This document shows positions 26,286-35,452 of a stretch of DNA of 64,000 nt, in pieces. The position numbers were made by a program, and so were the translations under genes. The stretch is from Agrobacterium vitis. GTDB taxonomy: Bacteria; Pseudomonadota; Alphaproteobacteria; Rhizobiales; Rhizobiaceae. Positions within the stretch are counted from its first letter, which is position 1, and every line of letters begins with the position of its first letter. The notes beneath the pieces were generated by a model. It saw nothing but the letters and a program-made list of their open reading frames with translations, was not told the origin of the DNA and did not search any database. The stretch covers positions 930,001 through 994,000 of the forward strand of contig NZ_AP023273.1 in assembly GCF_013426735.1 (NCBI RefSeq), given 5' to 3'.

Positions 26286-27541
26286 AGCTGGAACTTCGCC
26301 CCGAAAAACCAGTTACCAAGGGCCAGACCACCTGGACGCTGGACTATGGTCGCCGGACCATTGGCCGCGCCCCTGCCTGCGATTGGCAAGTCACGGACAA
26401 TGAATGCCGCGTCTCTAAACTGCATTGCACCATCAGCCGGGACCGGGACGGCTATATACTGAGCGACCAGAGCGCCAATGGCACATTGGTCGATGGCAAG
26501 CTGCTGCTGGAAGGCGATACGATCCGGCTCACGCACGGCGCCAGCATCGATGTGCGCGGCTACCGGTTTACCGTTTCGATTACCGGTGAGGCGACGCCTG
26601 AGGCGGTCGATCCCGATCCAACCATGCCGGTTAGCAGTGAGACGCTGACCATTTCCTCGATCCTTGCCGATATCGCCCCGAATGGCACCACTGCCCGCGG
26701 CCTTCTGGGAGACCGGCAGGTGGAGGAACCGTGGAAGCAACCCCGGCCATCAGAGCGAGGCATGTCTGGAGGAGCCACACAATCTGACCGTCGGGCGGAC
26801 AAGGAAAAGAGTTTTACCCGTCATGTCGATATCGGCTGGAGCGGTCCGCCGCAGACCGATGGCATGAAACCCGTCCTGCCGGACAATTGGTTCGATGAGG
26901 ATGCCGGTGGAAGCGCCATGGAACATCTGGCCGCGCCGAAAACCTTCGTGACCATCGCGCCACCCGTTCGCCGTCCGCCGCAGGACGTGCCCCCTCCGCA
27001 AGAGGAGCGGTCAAAACCGCAGGACGAATTTGACGCCGTGTTCGCCGATCCTGAGGATCAGGAGCCGGATGCGCGACAGAGCCCATCGGCTTCAGATCTG
27101 CAAGCGGAGCGGATGATGGCGGCGCTCTCCCGCGCCCAAGAGGCTCTGGCCGAAAGCATCGCGGCCTTCGACTTGCCGGGTGATGCTGTGCCTGCCCTGT
27201 CGCCCAGCGGCGGAACCGATCTTGCCGCCCGACTTGAAGCCTTTGCCGGACAGCAGGAGGCCTTCGCGGCGATTTTGCAAACCATGATGCAGGCGGCAGG
27301 CCGCTCGCTGGACCCACGCCTGCTGGAGGCCAAGGTGGACGCAAACTCGCCGGTGCGGCTGCCGTTCCTTGCCGAGCGCGATTACTGGGCGGCCTATCGG
27401 CAATTGTTTCAGGCCGAGGGCCGTATTCTTTCATTCAGAGATTTCATGCGTCGCGCCGCCATGGGCGAGCAGGCCGAAGAGCCAGCCGTACCGGTTCAAG
27501 CCGACAGAGTAATGGGGGTAAAAACAACCGATGAGACATGA
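26282..27541 (+). CDS. fha: Fha (TagH), phosphothreonine-reading FHA-domain protein
   Basis: A 419-residue cytoplasmic regulator. The N-terminal FHA domain covers about residues 20-95, with the phosphothreonine-binding residues visible: Arg29 in TIGRAPACDW and Ser45 in RVSKLHC, plus SANGTLVDG. These correspond by position to Arg30 and Ser46 of A. tumefaciens Fha, known to bind phosphorylated TssL. A proline/acidic linker follows (about 110-240), then the T6SS-specific C-terminal helical domain (about 250-405) ending FLAERDYWAAYRQLFQAEGRILSFRDFMRRA. It overlaps tssK by 11 bp. Confidence 0.94.
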   Translation: MKLELRPEKPVTKGQTTWTLDYGRRTIGRAPACDWQVTDNECRVSKLHCTISRDRDGYILSDQSANGTLVDGKLLLEGDTIRLTHGASIDVRGYRFTVSITGEATPEAVDPDPTMPVSSETLTISSILADIAPNGTTARGLLGDRQVEEPWKQPRPSERGMSGGATQSDRRADKEKSFTRHVDIGWSGPPQTDGMKPVLPDNWFDEDAGGSAMEHLAAPKTFVTIAPPVRRPPQDVPPPQEERSKPQDEFDAVFADPEDQEPDARQSPSASDLQAERMMAALSRAQEALAESIAAFDLPGDAVPALSPSGGTDLAARLEAFAGQQEAFAAILQTMMQAAGRSLDPRLLEAKVDANSPVRLPFLAERDYWAAYRQLFQAEGRILSFRDFMRRAAMGEQAEEPAVPVQADRVMGVKTTDET

Positions 27542-28871
27542 AAACCGGGTTGCCTGGACCGAAGGCATGTTCCTTCGCGTCCAACATTTCCAGCAGTCCG
27601 ACCGCTGGACGGAGCGCCTGGTGCGCTCGGTGGCGCGCAGCCTTACGCCTTATCCCTGGGGTATTCTGGAGATTGGCCTGGACCGCAGCGCCCTTGCCAT
27701 CGGCCAGTTCGCCCTGTCGGGCCTGCGTGGGATGTTGCCGGATGGCACGCCCTTCGATGCGCCTGAGGATACCGACCTGCCAGCAGCCCTTGAGCTGGAC
27801 GAGTCCGTCAAGAATGCGGTGATCTATCTGGCCCTGCCCGCCCGTCAGCCCGGCAAGGCCGACATGGCCCAGACCGGCACCTCAGCGGTCAACAGTGTGC
27901 GGCTTGTCGCCTCACCCTATGAAGCGCCTGACGCCAATGTGGAAACCGATTTCCTGGCACCCATCGATGTTGGTCGCCTGAACCTGAAACTGTTGAAGAC
28001 CGGCGACGATCTGGCCGGTTATGAACTGCTCGGGCTTGCCCGCGTGGTCGAGGTACGCTCTGACAAGGCTGTCCTCCTCGACCCGGATTTCATTCCAGCC
28101 AGCTTGAACTGCACGGCTTCCTCAAGACTGCATGAATTAATGACCGAATTGCTGGGCATCGTCCGGCACCGGGCGGAAGCGATTGCCGAGCGGATCGGCG
28201 ATCCGACAATTCGCGGCACCGCCGAAGTCGGTGACTATTTCCTGCTGCAGATCCTCAACCGCGCCGATCCGCTGTTGAAACATGCGCTGGCCAATGCCAC
28301 ACGGCTGCACCCTATTCAGTTTTACGAACAATGCATTCAGCTAGCCGGCGAGCTTGCGACGTTCACCATGGAGAGCAAGCGGGCGACGGATTTTCCGGCC
28401 TATCGCCATGACGATCTGAAGGCGACGTTTGGTGCTGTCTTCGAGGATTTGCGCACCTCGCTGTCCTCGGTGCTGGCGCAATCGGCTGTCGCCATCGAGC
28501 TGGTGGAACGCCGCCACGGTGTAAGGGTCGGCACGATCAACGACCGCAGTCTGCTGCGCGATGCTGGTTTCGTGCTGGCAGTGCGGGCGGACATGTCCGC
28601 GGAAGACGTGCGCCGTACCCTACCCGCTCGTATCAAGGTCGGGCCGGTGGAGCGGATTGCCGAACTGGTCAATGTCGCGCTGCCTGGCATTCCGGTGCGT
28701 CCGTTGCCAGTTCTGCCACGCCAGCTGCCTTACCGGGCCGGGACCATCTATTTCGAGCTGGATACCAAGACGCCGCTCTGGAAACAGCTTGAAACATCCG
28801 GGGCGATTGCCCTGCACCTGGCAGGTGACTTCCCTGGTCTTGAACTCGAAATGTGGGCCTTGAGAGAATGA
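27531..28871 (+). CDS. tssK: TssK, baseplate-to-membrane-complex connector
   Basis: A 446-residue protein whose family resembles phage receptor-binding proteins; it links the TssF/G wedge to TssL/M. The start MRHENRVAWTEGMFLRVQHFQQSDRW is nearly diagnostic, followed by PYPWGILEIGLDRSALAIGQF. The C-terminal domain that touches TssL includes AELVNVALPGIPVRPLPVLPRQLPYR. It begins inside the end of fha and its stop overlaps the tssL start (ATGA). Confidence 0.96.
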   Translation: MRHENRVAWTEGMFLRVQHFQQSDRWTERLVRSVARSLTPYPWGILEIGLDRSALAIGQFALSGLRGMLPDGTPFDAPEDTDLPAALELDESVKNAVIYLALPARQPGKADMAQTGTSAVNSVRLVASPYEAPDANVETDFLAPIDVGRLNLKLLKTGDDLAGYELLGLARVVEVRSDKAVLLDPDFIPASLNCTASSRLHELMTELLGIVRHRAEAIAERIGDPTIRGTAEVGDYFLLQILNRADPLLKHALANATRLHPIQFYEQCIQLAGELATFTMESKRATDFPAYRHDDLKATFGAVFEDLRTSLSSVLAQSAVAIELVERRHGVRVGTINDRSLLRDAGFVLAVRADMSAEDVRRTLPARIKVGPVERIAELVNVALPGIPVRPLPVLPRQLPYRAGTIYFELDTKTPLWKQLETSGAIALHLAGDFPGLELEMWALRE

Positions 28872-30409
28872 GCAACGAACGGCCTCCTTCCTGGCAGGAT
28901 CTGCCGACCGTGGTGGAAGTCACGGAGGAAAAACGCCTCCAGGACGACAACGCCCGCAAGGTCGCCGACCTGCTCGACGGCGAAACATCGCAACCGGTGC
29001 CAGCCGGTAGCGGGACGCGGATGCCTGTCGCACATCTGATCGACAATTTCCGCTTCGGCAGCAGCGAAATGCCGGTGCTGGTGCGCTCGGCGGCACCGTT
29101 GCTCAATCTTGCGCATGCGCTGCGCTACCGCTCGGAACAACCGGATATCGAGGAACTGCGCCAGGTCTGCATCAATGCGGTCAACCGCTATGAGCGTGAT
29201 CTCGCCAGCGCCCGTATCAGCCCGGAACGGGCGCGCGCCGCTCATTATGTCGTCTGCGCCACAATCGACGATGTGGTTTTGTCCACGCCTTGGGGCGTGC
29301 GGGCCGGATGGGCGCGCTCGGGCCTGGTCTCCACCTTCCACAATGACGTGACGGGCGGCGACCGGGTGTTCGATATTCTCGATCATTTCCATCAGTCGCC
29401 CGGGTCTGCCAAGGATCTGCTGCTGCTGATCTACCTGTCCCTGTCCCTGGCGTTCGAAGGCCGTACCCGCGTTTCCTCCAAGGGACCGCTTGAGCTTTCC
29501 CGCATTCGCGACAGTCTCTACAAGACCCTGCTTGGCCAATATGGCGTGTTTGAACGGGAGCTTTCGCCCCATTGGCAGGGGGTCCATGCCCGCCACAAAC
29601 CGCTGCGCACCATGGCGGCGCTGTGGACCGTCCTGTCGCTGCTGGCCCTGGCGCTTGGGCTTGGCTACCTATTTTTCACCTTGACCCTGAACGACAGCTC
29701 CGACCGGACTTTCGAGCGGCTGGCTGGGCTTGGCCCACATGAGGCGCCGGGTGTAATGATCACGGTTCCCGTACCTGAACCACAGCCCCAGCCCCAGCCA
29801 ACCGTTGCGCAGCAGGAACCGGAACCGCAGCCGGTCAAGCCACCGGAGCCACCGCCGCCAAGCCGTCTAAAAAACCTTATTACCTTTCTTCAGCCGGAAG
29901 TTGAAAAGAAGCTGGTATCGCTGTCGGATGCCAATGGACGGCTGCGCGTTCGCATCAACAATTCCGGTCTGTTTGACACCGGAAGCGCCGATGTGAAGGG
30001 CCAGTTCCGCGATCTGCTGCAACGCATCGGCGGAGCGCTGGCGGCGGAAAAATTCAGGGCGGTGGTGATCGGCTATACCGACAATGTACCGATCAAGACC
30101 GTGCAGTTTCCATCCAACTGGCACCTGTCGGAGGCTCGCGCCAAGGCAGTCGGCGAAATCCTCTCCAGTTTCACCGGGCCGGATGCCATTCTGACCGAAG
30201 GCCGTGCGGATAGCGATCCGATTGCCGGTAACGACACGCCGGAGGGCCGTGAAATGAACCGGCGCACGGAAATCCTTGTTCTGACCAATCCTGACGAGAA
30301 AATCACCGATGCCGGTATCCTCACCCCGCCCGTTGAAAACATCGACAATGGTCAAAATAATCAAGTGCCGAACGCAGATATAAAGACGCAGCAGGGGGCC
30401 AAGCCGTGA
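28868..30409 (+). CDS. tssL: TssL with C-terminal OmpA-like domain, inner-membrane T6SS anchor
   Basis: A 513-residue protein. The cytoplasmic DotU domain (about 55-240) contains VHARHKPLR before a single membrane helix (about 249-276). A proline/glutamine-rich periplasmic linker then leads to an OmpA-like peptidoglycan-binding domain (about 340-480: SGLFDTGSADVKGQFRDLL, VVIGYTDNVPI, NWHLSEARAKAV). With the chosen start, Thr14 lies in SWQDLPTVVEV, exactly the position phosphorylated by PpkA in A. tumefaciens TssL, which makes the start and the regulation credible. An in-frame upstream methionine at 28853 would shift this. The stop overlaps the tssM GTG by 4 bp. Confidence 0.96.
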   Translation: MSNERPPSWQDLPTVVEVTEEKRLQDDNARKVADLLDGETSQPVPAGSGTRMPVAHLIDNFRFGSSEMPVLVRSAAPLLNLAHALRYRSEQPDIEELRQVCINAVNRYERDLASARISPERARAAHYVVCATIDDVVLSTPWGVRAGWARSGLVSTFHNDVTGGDRVFDILDHFHQSPGSAKDLLLLIYLSLSLAFEGRTRVSSKGPLELSRIRDSLYKTLLGQYGVFERELSPHWQGVHARHKPLRTMAALWTVLSLLALALGLGYLFFTLTLNDSSDRTFERLAGLGPHEAPGVMITVPVPEPQPQPQPTVAQQEPEPQPVKPPEPPPPSRLKNLITFLQPEVEKKLVSLSDANGRLRVRINNSGLFDTGSADVKGQFRDLLQRIGGALAAEKFRAVVIGYTDNVPIKTVQFPSNWHLSEARAKAVGEILSSFTGPDAILTEGRADSDPIAGNDTPEGREMNRRTEILVLTNPDEKITDAGILTPPVENIDNGQNNQVPNADIKTQQGAKP

Positions 30410-33400
30410 TCAATCCACTCAGCTGGTTTTATACCATACGCTCCTATGTCGATTCCTATGCGGGTGTCGTGGGGCGGCGCTTTATCTCGCTGATCTGGGT
30501 CATCGCCCTTTGCGTGCTGATCTGGTTCTACGGCTATCTGGCCGCCTTCGGCAGCTTCAAGCCACTCGCCAGCGTTTCCGCCCGCATCTGGACCATGGTG
30601 GTGATCTTTGCCATCTGGGCCGCCTATATGATTGTCACCATGGTCCGCGCCAAGCGCCAGGACAAGGAACTGGTCGACAGTATCGAGACGCAGGCGCTGG
30701 CCAACCAGCAGGCCGAAGTCAGCGAAATCAGCAACCGGCTGAAAGAAGCGCTGGCCTTGCTGCGGCGGATTACCAAGAAGCGCTTCGGCTATATCTATGA
30801 ACTGCCCTGGTATGTGATTTTTGGAGCGCCCGGCTCCGGCAAAACGACGGCGCTGACCAATTCCGGCCTGCAATTTCCGCTTGGTGACGCACTTGGCAGC
30901 GATGCCGTTAAAGGCATCGGCGGCACGCGCAATTGCAATTGGTGGTTCGCCGATCAGGCGATCATGATCGACACCGCTGGCCGCTATACGACCCAGGATG
31001 ACCTCGATGGATCATCGAAAGCCGGATGGGAAGGGTTTCTCGGCCTGTTGCGCCGCTATCGCCGTTCGCAGCCGGTCAATGGCGCGCTCCTGACGCTTTC
31101 CATCGGCGACCTGTTGACCCGAGACCCGGAAGCCCAGCGCGAAGAACTGCGTGCGATCCGCAAGCGGCTGGCCGAACTGGACGACCATCTCGGTGCCCGC
31201 GTTCCGGTCTATATCCTGCTGACCAAGGCCGATCTTCTCACCGGTTTCGTGGAATTCTACGATAGTTTCAACAAGAGCGACCGCGAACAGGTCTGGGGCA
31301 CGACCTTCGGCCTGGAGGAAAGCTACGGCGCAAAGACATTGCCGGAGCGTTTTACCGAGGAATTCGCCCTGTTACAACAGCGTGTCGATGCCATGTTGAT
31401 CGAGCGGCTGCAACAGGAACAAAGTGCTGATATCCGAGGCCGGATTTTCCGTTTTCCGGCCGAGCTTGCCAGTTTGCAGGAAAAGCTCGGTGAGGCGATC
31501 AGCGAGCTTTGCACCGGCTCCTCACTGGTCGAGGCTCCGCTGATCCGTGGTATCTATTTCGTCTCCGCGACACAGCCGGATGAAACCCTGGCCCGCACCA
31601 CGACAAACCGGACGCGGCGCAGCTATTTTCTGCCGAAACTGTTCAGCGAGGTGATTTTCAACGAAGCGGCCCTGGTTGCACGCGACAAGCGCCTTTCCTC
31701 TCGCCAAGTCCTGCTGAGACAGGCTGTTTGGGGTTTGGCTGTGGCGGCGGTGGTCATTGTGTTTGCCGGATGGACCATGACGTTTTTCCAGAACCGGGCC
31801 GCTCTCGCCCAGGCCGAAGAGCATCTGAACGCCTATGATAAGCTGATCCAGGATGTGCCGGTGCGCAATGTGTCAGATGCCGATTTTCTGCGCGTCCTGC
31901 CTGCGCTGGACAATCTGCGTGCGGTTCCAACCGGCTTTGACACCCGCTATGTCTGGGCCGCAAGCTTCGGTCTCAGCCAGCGCGACAAGATTGCCGGTCG
32001 CCAGCGCGACGCCTATCAGCGCGCACTGAACAGCCTTTTGTTGCCCCGTATGCTGGTGCAATTGCAAAAGGACCTGACCGGTGAAAGCGATGTGACACGA
32101 ACCTTCAACGCGCTGAAACTCTATGAAATGCTGGGTGGACTGGGGCGGCTTGACCGGGAATTCGTCTCCGCCCAGGCAACCCAGATGTTTAACGCCCTTT
32201 ATCCGGGCGAAGGCCGGACAGCGGCCCGCAAAGCGTTGATCCAGCATGCCAGTGCCATGGCAGCCGGCGTCTTGCCGCCAGTCGAAATCGACAGACGGCT
32301 CATCGAAAAGGCCCGCGACACCATCCGCAACCAGACCGTTGCCGAACGCGCTTTCGACATCCTGGCCGGATCGAAACAAGCGCAGGCTTTGATGCCCTGG
32401 CAGCCGTCGCTTGCCTTTGGCGCGCTGGGTGAAAAAGCCTTCATCCGCAAGTCCGGCGCGCTGCTGACGGAAGGGGTCGAGGGACTGTTTACCGCGACCG
32501 GCTACCGCAGCGTTGTCCTACCGCATATTGCCGACGCCGCCCGCGAAGCGCTGCAAGAGGAATGGGTGCGCGGCTCCAATGCGCAACTACGGGGGCAAAC
32601 GCTGGAGTCAGTGGCCCAGGCGGCCTTGCAAATCTACTATGACCGGCTTGAACAGCGTTGGGCGTCCGTGCTGGGCGATCTGGCCGTCAGGCCGTCGCAA
32701 AATCTGGGCGATGCGGTGGAAACCACCCGCATCCTTTCCAATGACCGCAATATCGTCGCCCAGGCCGCCAGATCGATAGCCGATGCGACGGATCTGCGCC
32801 CGAAGGGCGATACGGCGGGCATGACCACGCTGGTGTCATCCGCCAGCGGCGACACGGTTGCCGCCATGCTGGCATCCTCCATGGCCGCCCCTGATCCCTA
32901 TAGCCGCTTGCGCGAGGCGCTGGACACGCCTGCCGCAGACGATAGCCGCAAGGCCACGACAGGCAATCAGGACAAGCCCGCCTCCCAGGTCGATGCGATA
33001 TTGCCTGTTATCACCGCCCTTCATGATCAGCTGGCCCGCTCGGTTACGTCCTCAGCAGAGGTAGCAAAAGTCTTCGATGTCGATAGCCAATTGACACGAG
33101 CCAATCAGGACCTGCTCCAGGATGCCCGCCGTCTGCCTGGACCATTGGATGGCTGGATGGCCGGACTTGCCGCCGATACCGGCTCACTCGCCGTCAAATC
33201 GGCCCGCAGCCGGATTGGCGACCTGTGGTCCAGCGAAGGGGCGGGCCTGTGCAGCTCCATCGTCACGGGCCGCTACCCCTTCGACCGCGCTTCCAGCCGC
33301 GATGTCGCTATGAACGACTTCATCAGGCTTTTCGGACCGAAGGGCCTGTTCCAGACGTTCTTCAAGCAAAGGATGGAGCCCTTCGTCGATCAGTCGGTCT

Positions 33401-33900
33401 CCCCTTGGGGTTGGAAGGGCACCTTCGGCGCGGCAGGCATTCCCAGCGAGGGTATTGCCGAGTTTGAAAGGGCCGACCAGATCTTCCGCGCCTTCTTCCC
33501 GAATGGGAGCGAGACACCGGCGATTGCCATCAATGTCAAGCCGGTGTCGCTTGGCGAGACCTCGACGGCGGTGATGCTGGAAATCCAGGGCGAACGGGTG
33601 GTATATTTCCACGGCCCAGTCCAGGCGAAAACCATAACCTGGCCATCGAAGGATGCCGCCAGCATGTCGCGCATCGCCTTCCAACCGGGCGGCTGGCAAC
33701 AGGCGAAAACCGAAAATGGCGATTGGTCGCCTTTCCGCCTGTTTGACGATGCAAATATCCAAAACCAAGGCGACGATCTGTTTAGGGCGAAATTCACCAA
33801 CGATAACCAGGTGGCGGAATTCGATGTGCAGTTTGGTTCGGTGTTGAATGCCTTCAGCCTGAAGGCGCTGTCCGAATTTACCTGCCCGACCCAGTTCTGA
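30406..33900 (+). CDS. tssM: TssM (IcmF), inner-membrane T6SS ATPase-like channel protein
   Basis: A 1,164-residue core of the membrane complex with TssL (and TssJ in other bacteria). It starts with GTG, overlapping tssL by 4 bp. Two membrane helices lie near residues 24-84 (FISLIWVIALCVLIWFYGYL and a second one), then a cytoplasmic NTPase domain with Walker A GAPGSGKTT at about 140-148 and MIDTAGRY near 186. A third membrane helix is near 444-462 (GLAVAAVVIVFAGWTMTFF), followed by a large periplasmic domain. The Walker A motif is intact, which is not true of all TssM proteins. No tssJ lipoprotein gene is visible, as in Agrobacterium. Confidence 0.97.
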   Translation: MINPLSWFYTIRSYVDSYAGVVGRRFISLIWVIALCVLIWFYGYLAAFGSFKPLASVSARIWTMVVIFAIWAAYMIVTMVRAKRQDKELVDSIETQALANQQAEVSEISNRLKEALALLRRITKKRFGYIYELPWYVIFGAPGSGKTTALTNSGLQFPLGDALGSDAVKGIGGTRNCNWWFADQAIMIDTAGRYTTQDDLDGSSKAGWEGFLGLLRRYRRSQPVNGALLTLSIGDLLTRDPEAQREELRAIRKRLAELDDHLGARVPVYILLTKADLLTGFVEFYDSFNKSDREQVWGTTFGLEESYGAKTLPERFTEEFALLQQRVDAMLIERLQQEQSADIRGRIFRFPAELASLQEKLGEAISELCTGSSLVEAPLIRGIYFVSATQPDETLARTTTNRTRRSYFLPKLFSEVIFNEAALVARDKRLSSRQVLLRQAVWGLAVAAVVIVFAGWTMTFFQNRAALAQAEEHLNAYDKLIQDVPVRNVSDADFLRVLPALDNLRAVPTGFDTRYVWAASFGLSQRDKIAGRQRDAYQRALNSLLLPRMLVQLQKDLTGESDVTRTFNALKLYEMLGGLGRLDREFVSAQATQMFNALYPGEGRTAARKALIQHASAMAAGVLPPVEIDRRLIEKARDTIRNQTVAERAFDILAGSKQAQALMPWQPSLAFGALGEKAFIRKSGALLTEGVEGLFTATGYRSVVLPHIADAAREALQEEWVRGSNAQLRGQTLESVAQAALQIYYDRLEQRWASVLGDLAVRPSQNLGDAVETTRILSNDRNIVAQAARSIADATDLRPKGDTAGMTTLVSSASGDTVAAMLASSMAAPDPYSRLREALDTPAADDSRKATTGNQDKPASQVDAILPVITALHDQLARSVTSSAEVAKVFDVDSQLTRANQDLLQDARRLPGPLDGWMAGLAADTGSLAVKSARSRIGDLWSSEGAGLCSSIVTGRYPFDRASSRDVAMNDFIRLFGPKGLFQTFFKQRMEPFVDQSVSPWGWKGTFGAAGIPSEGIAEFERADQIFRAFFPNGSETPAIAINVKPVSLGETSTAVMLEIQGERVVYFHGPVQAKTITWPSKDAASMSRIAFQPGGWQQAKTENGDWSPFRLFDDANIQNQGDDLFRAKFTNDNQVAEFDVQFGSVLNAFSLKALSEFTCPTQF

Positions 33901-33909
33901 ACCGCTATC

Positions 33910-33939
33910 GTAGGACCCAGCTTGATGGCCGGGTCCTAC
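33910..33939 (+). terminator. Hairpin after tssM, possible terminator or attenuator
   Basis: Perfect 9-bp arms GTAGGACCC (33910-33918) and GGGTCCTAC (33931-33939) with a 12-nt loop, 10 nt after the tssM stop and about 60 nt before tagF-pppA. No U-tract follows, so it may weaken rather than end transcription, or protect the 3' end of the structural-gene mRNA. Confidence 0.5.
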
Positions 33940-34000
33940 CTCCCTGTCAAAGGCACCCCGGATCACTCTGTCGGGATGCATCCTGAGGAAGAGGCAAGCC

Positions 34001-35452
34001 ATGGCATTGCGACCTGCCCAGACAGAAAAGCCCGCCAGTCAGGACCGGATCGGGTTTTTTGGCAAATTACCAAGCCATGGCGACTTCCTCTCGGATGGCC
34101 TGGAACGGGAGATGGTCGCGACGCTCGATGGCTGGATCCGAGGCGGCTTGCACGCCTGTGAACAGGAATTCGGCTCGGCTTGGCCGGAGCTATTCAGCGC
34201 CTCCCCTCCTTGGCGGTTCATCGTCGAAAAAGGTGTCTGGGGCCAAGTGGCTCATGCGGGTGTCATGCTCGCCAGCCGTGATCGGGTTGGTCGCAGTTTT
34301 CCGCTGATCATCATGGCGCAGATGCACCGCTTCACCCATCACCCCCGCACGCTGTTTCTGGACCATACTTGGTTCATGGCCGCCGAAGGCTTGGCTGAAT
34401 CGACGATGACGCGGGAATTTGACATCAACCGCTTCACTGAAACCCTGAAGCGCATGCGTATGCCCCGTCCCCAGGAGGAAGAGGGCACCGCCACAGCCAG
34501 CAAGGATGGCACTGCGCTCTGGTGGTATATCGACCCGCAGACCTCAAAACCGCAGGGTCTCCGCTTTTCAAGCCAGATGAAGGCCGAGGACTTCCTGCGG
34601 CTTTTCCGGCAAAGCGCCGGCCTTACATCCCGACCACAAGACACGACCGCCCCTGCCTCATCCCGTGCCCAAGGGCCAGTCCCGATAAAAGCCGAGGCAA
34701 GACCTGCGCCTCAACGGACCGCTCCAAGCCCGGATAAGCCGCCCAGAGACCAACAAGCAGCTGAGCCGCAAGCAGCAGGGCTACGGTATAGTTATGCCAC
34801 CCATGCCGGCACACGATTTTCGATCAATGCGGATGGGCTATTCATCTGCGAAAAACCGAGGATTTTCGCCATTGCCGATGGTGTTGGCGACGACACCGCG
34901 TCACAGGAAGCCGCACGCTATACTGCGGGCCAACTGGCCGAAATCGGTGAAACCGCCGATCTGGATACAATGTTGCAGGAAATCAAAGGCAAGCTTGGCA
35001 GGGCCAATAGCCTGTTGCAAGCCCGCACGCAACGCACAGACGGAACCGCACCCGCCGCCAGCGTTGTTGTCGCCGCCTTGGTGAATCATCAACTTCTGCT
35101 CGTTTGGGCGGGGGATGCCCGGGCGTATCTGTTGCGTGACGGCACAATGGTACCACTGACCCGCGACCATATCGCCATCGGCCTGCAAAAACGACTGCGG
35201 CGCGGGGTTGGATTGGATCAGCAATTTTTGCCGGAAACGCTGACCACCGACATATTACCAGGCGACCGCCTGTTATTATGCAGTTTTCCGCTGATCCAGG
35301 TCCTGACGGAGCGAACCGTCGCGGAAATTCTGCACCAATGCACCGATACAGAAAGCGCCGAACGGTTGGTTCAGGAGGCTTTGATTGCCAATGTGCGCGA
35401 AAATGTGAGCGCTATCGTCGTTAGCCTGGCGCGTACCGATGCCTCTGCCTGA
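34001..35452 (+). CDS. TagF-PppA fusion: T6SS repressor domain joined to PP2C phosphatase
   Basis: A 483-residue two-domain protein. Residues about 15-150 are the TagF/ImpM domain (IGFFGKLPSHGDFLSDGL and WRFIVEKGVWGQVAHAGVMLASRDRVGRSFPLI in order). A proline/alanine-rich linker (about 210-260) joins it to a PP2C Ser/Thr phosphatase domain (about 265-480) with the metal-binding aspartates in FAIADGVGDD and VWAGDARAYLLRDG. In A. tumefaciens the same fusion represses secretion. The phosphatase should reverse PpkA's phosphorylation, while TagF can block assembly by an independent route. It overlaps ppkA by 14 bp. Confidence 0.95.
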   Translation: MALRPAQTEKPASQDRIGFFGKLPSHGDFLSDGLEREMVATLDGWIRGGLHACEQEFGSAWPELFSASPPWRFIVEKGVWGQVAHAGVMLASRDRVGRSFPLIIMAQMHRFTHHPRTLFLDHTWFMAAEGLAESTMTREFDINRFTETLKRMRMPRPQEEEGTATASKDGTALWWYIDPQTSKPQGLRFSSQMKAEDFLRLFRQSAGLTSRPQDTTAPASSRAQGPVPIKAEARPAPQRTAPSPDKPPRDQQAAEPQAAGLRYSYATHAGTRFSINADGLFICEKPRIFAIADGVGDDTASQEAARYTAGQLAEIGETADLDTMLQEIKGKLGRANSLLQARTQRTDGTAPAASVVVAALVNHQLLLVWAGDARAYLLRDGTMVPLTRDHIAIGLQKRLRRGVGLDQQFLPETLTTDILPGDRLLLCSFPLIQVLTERTVAEILHQCTDTESAERLVQEALIANVRENVSAIVVSLARTDASA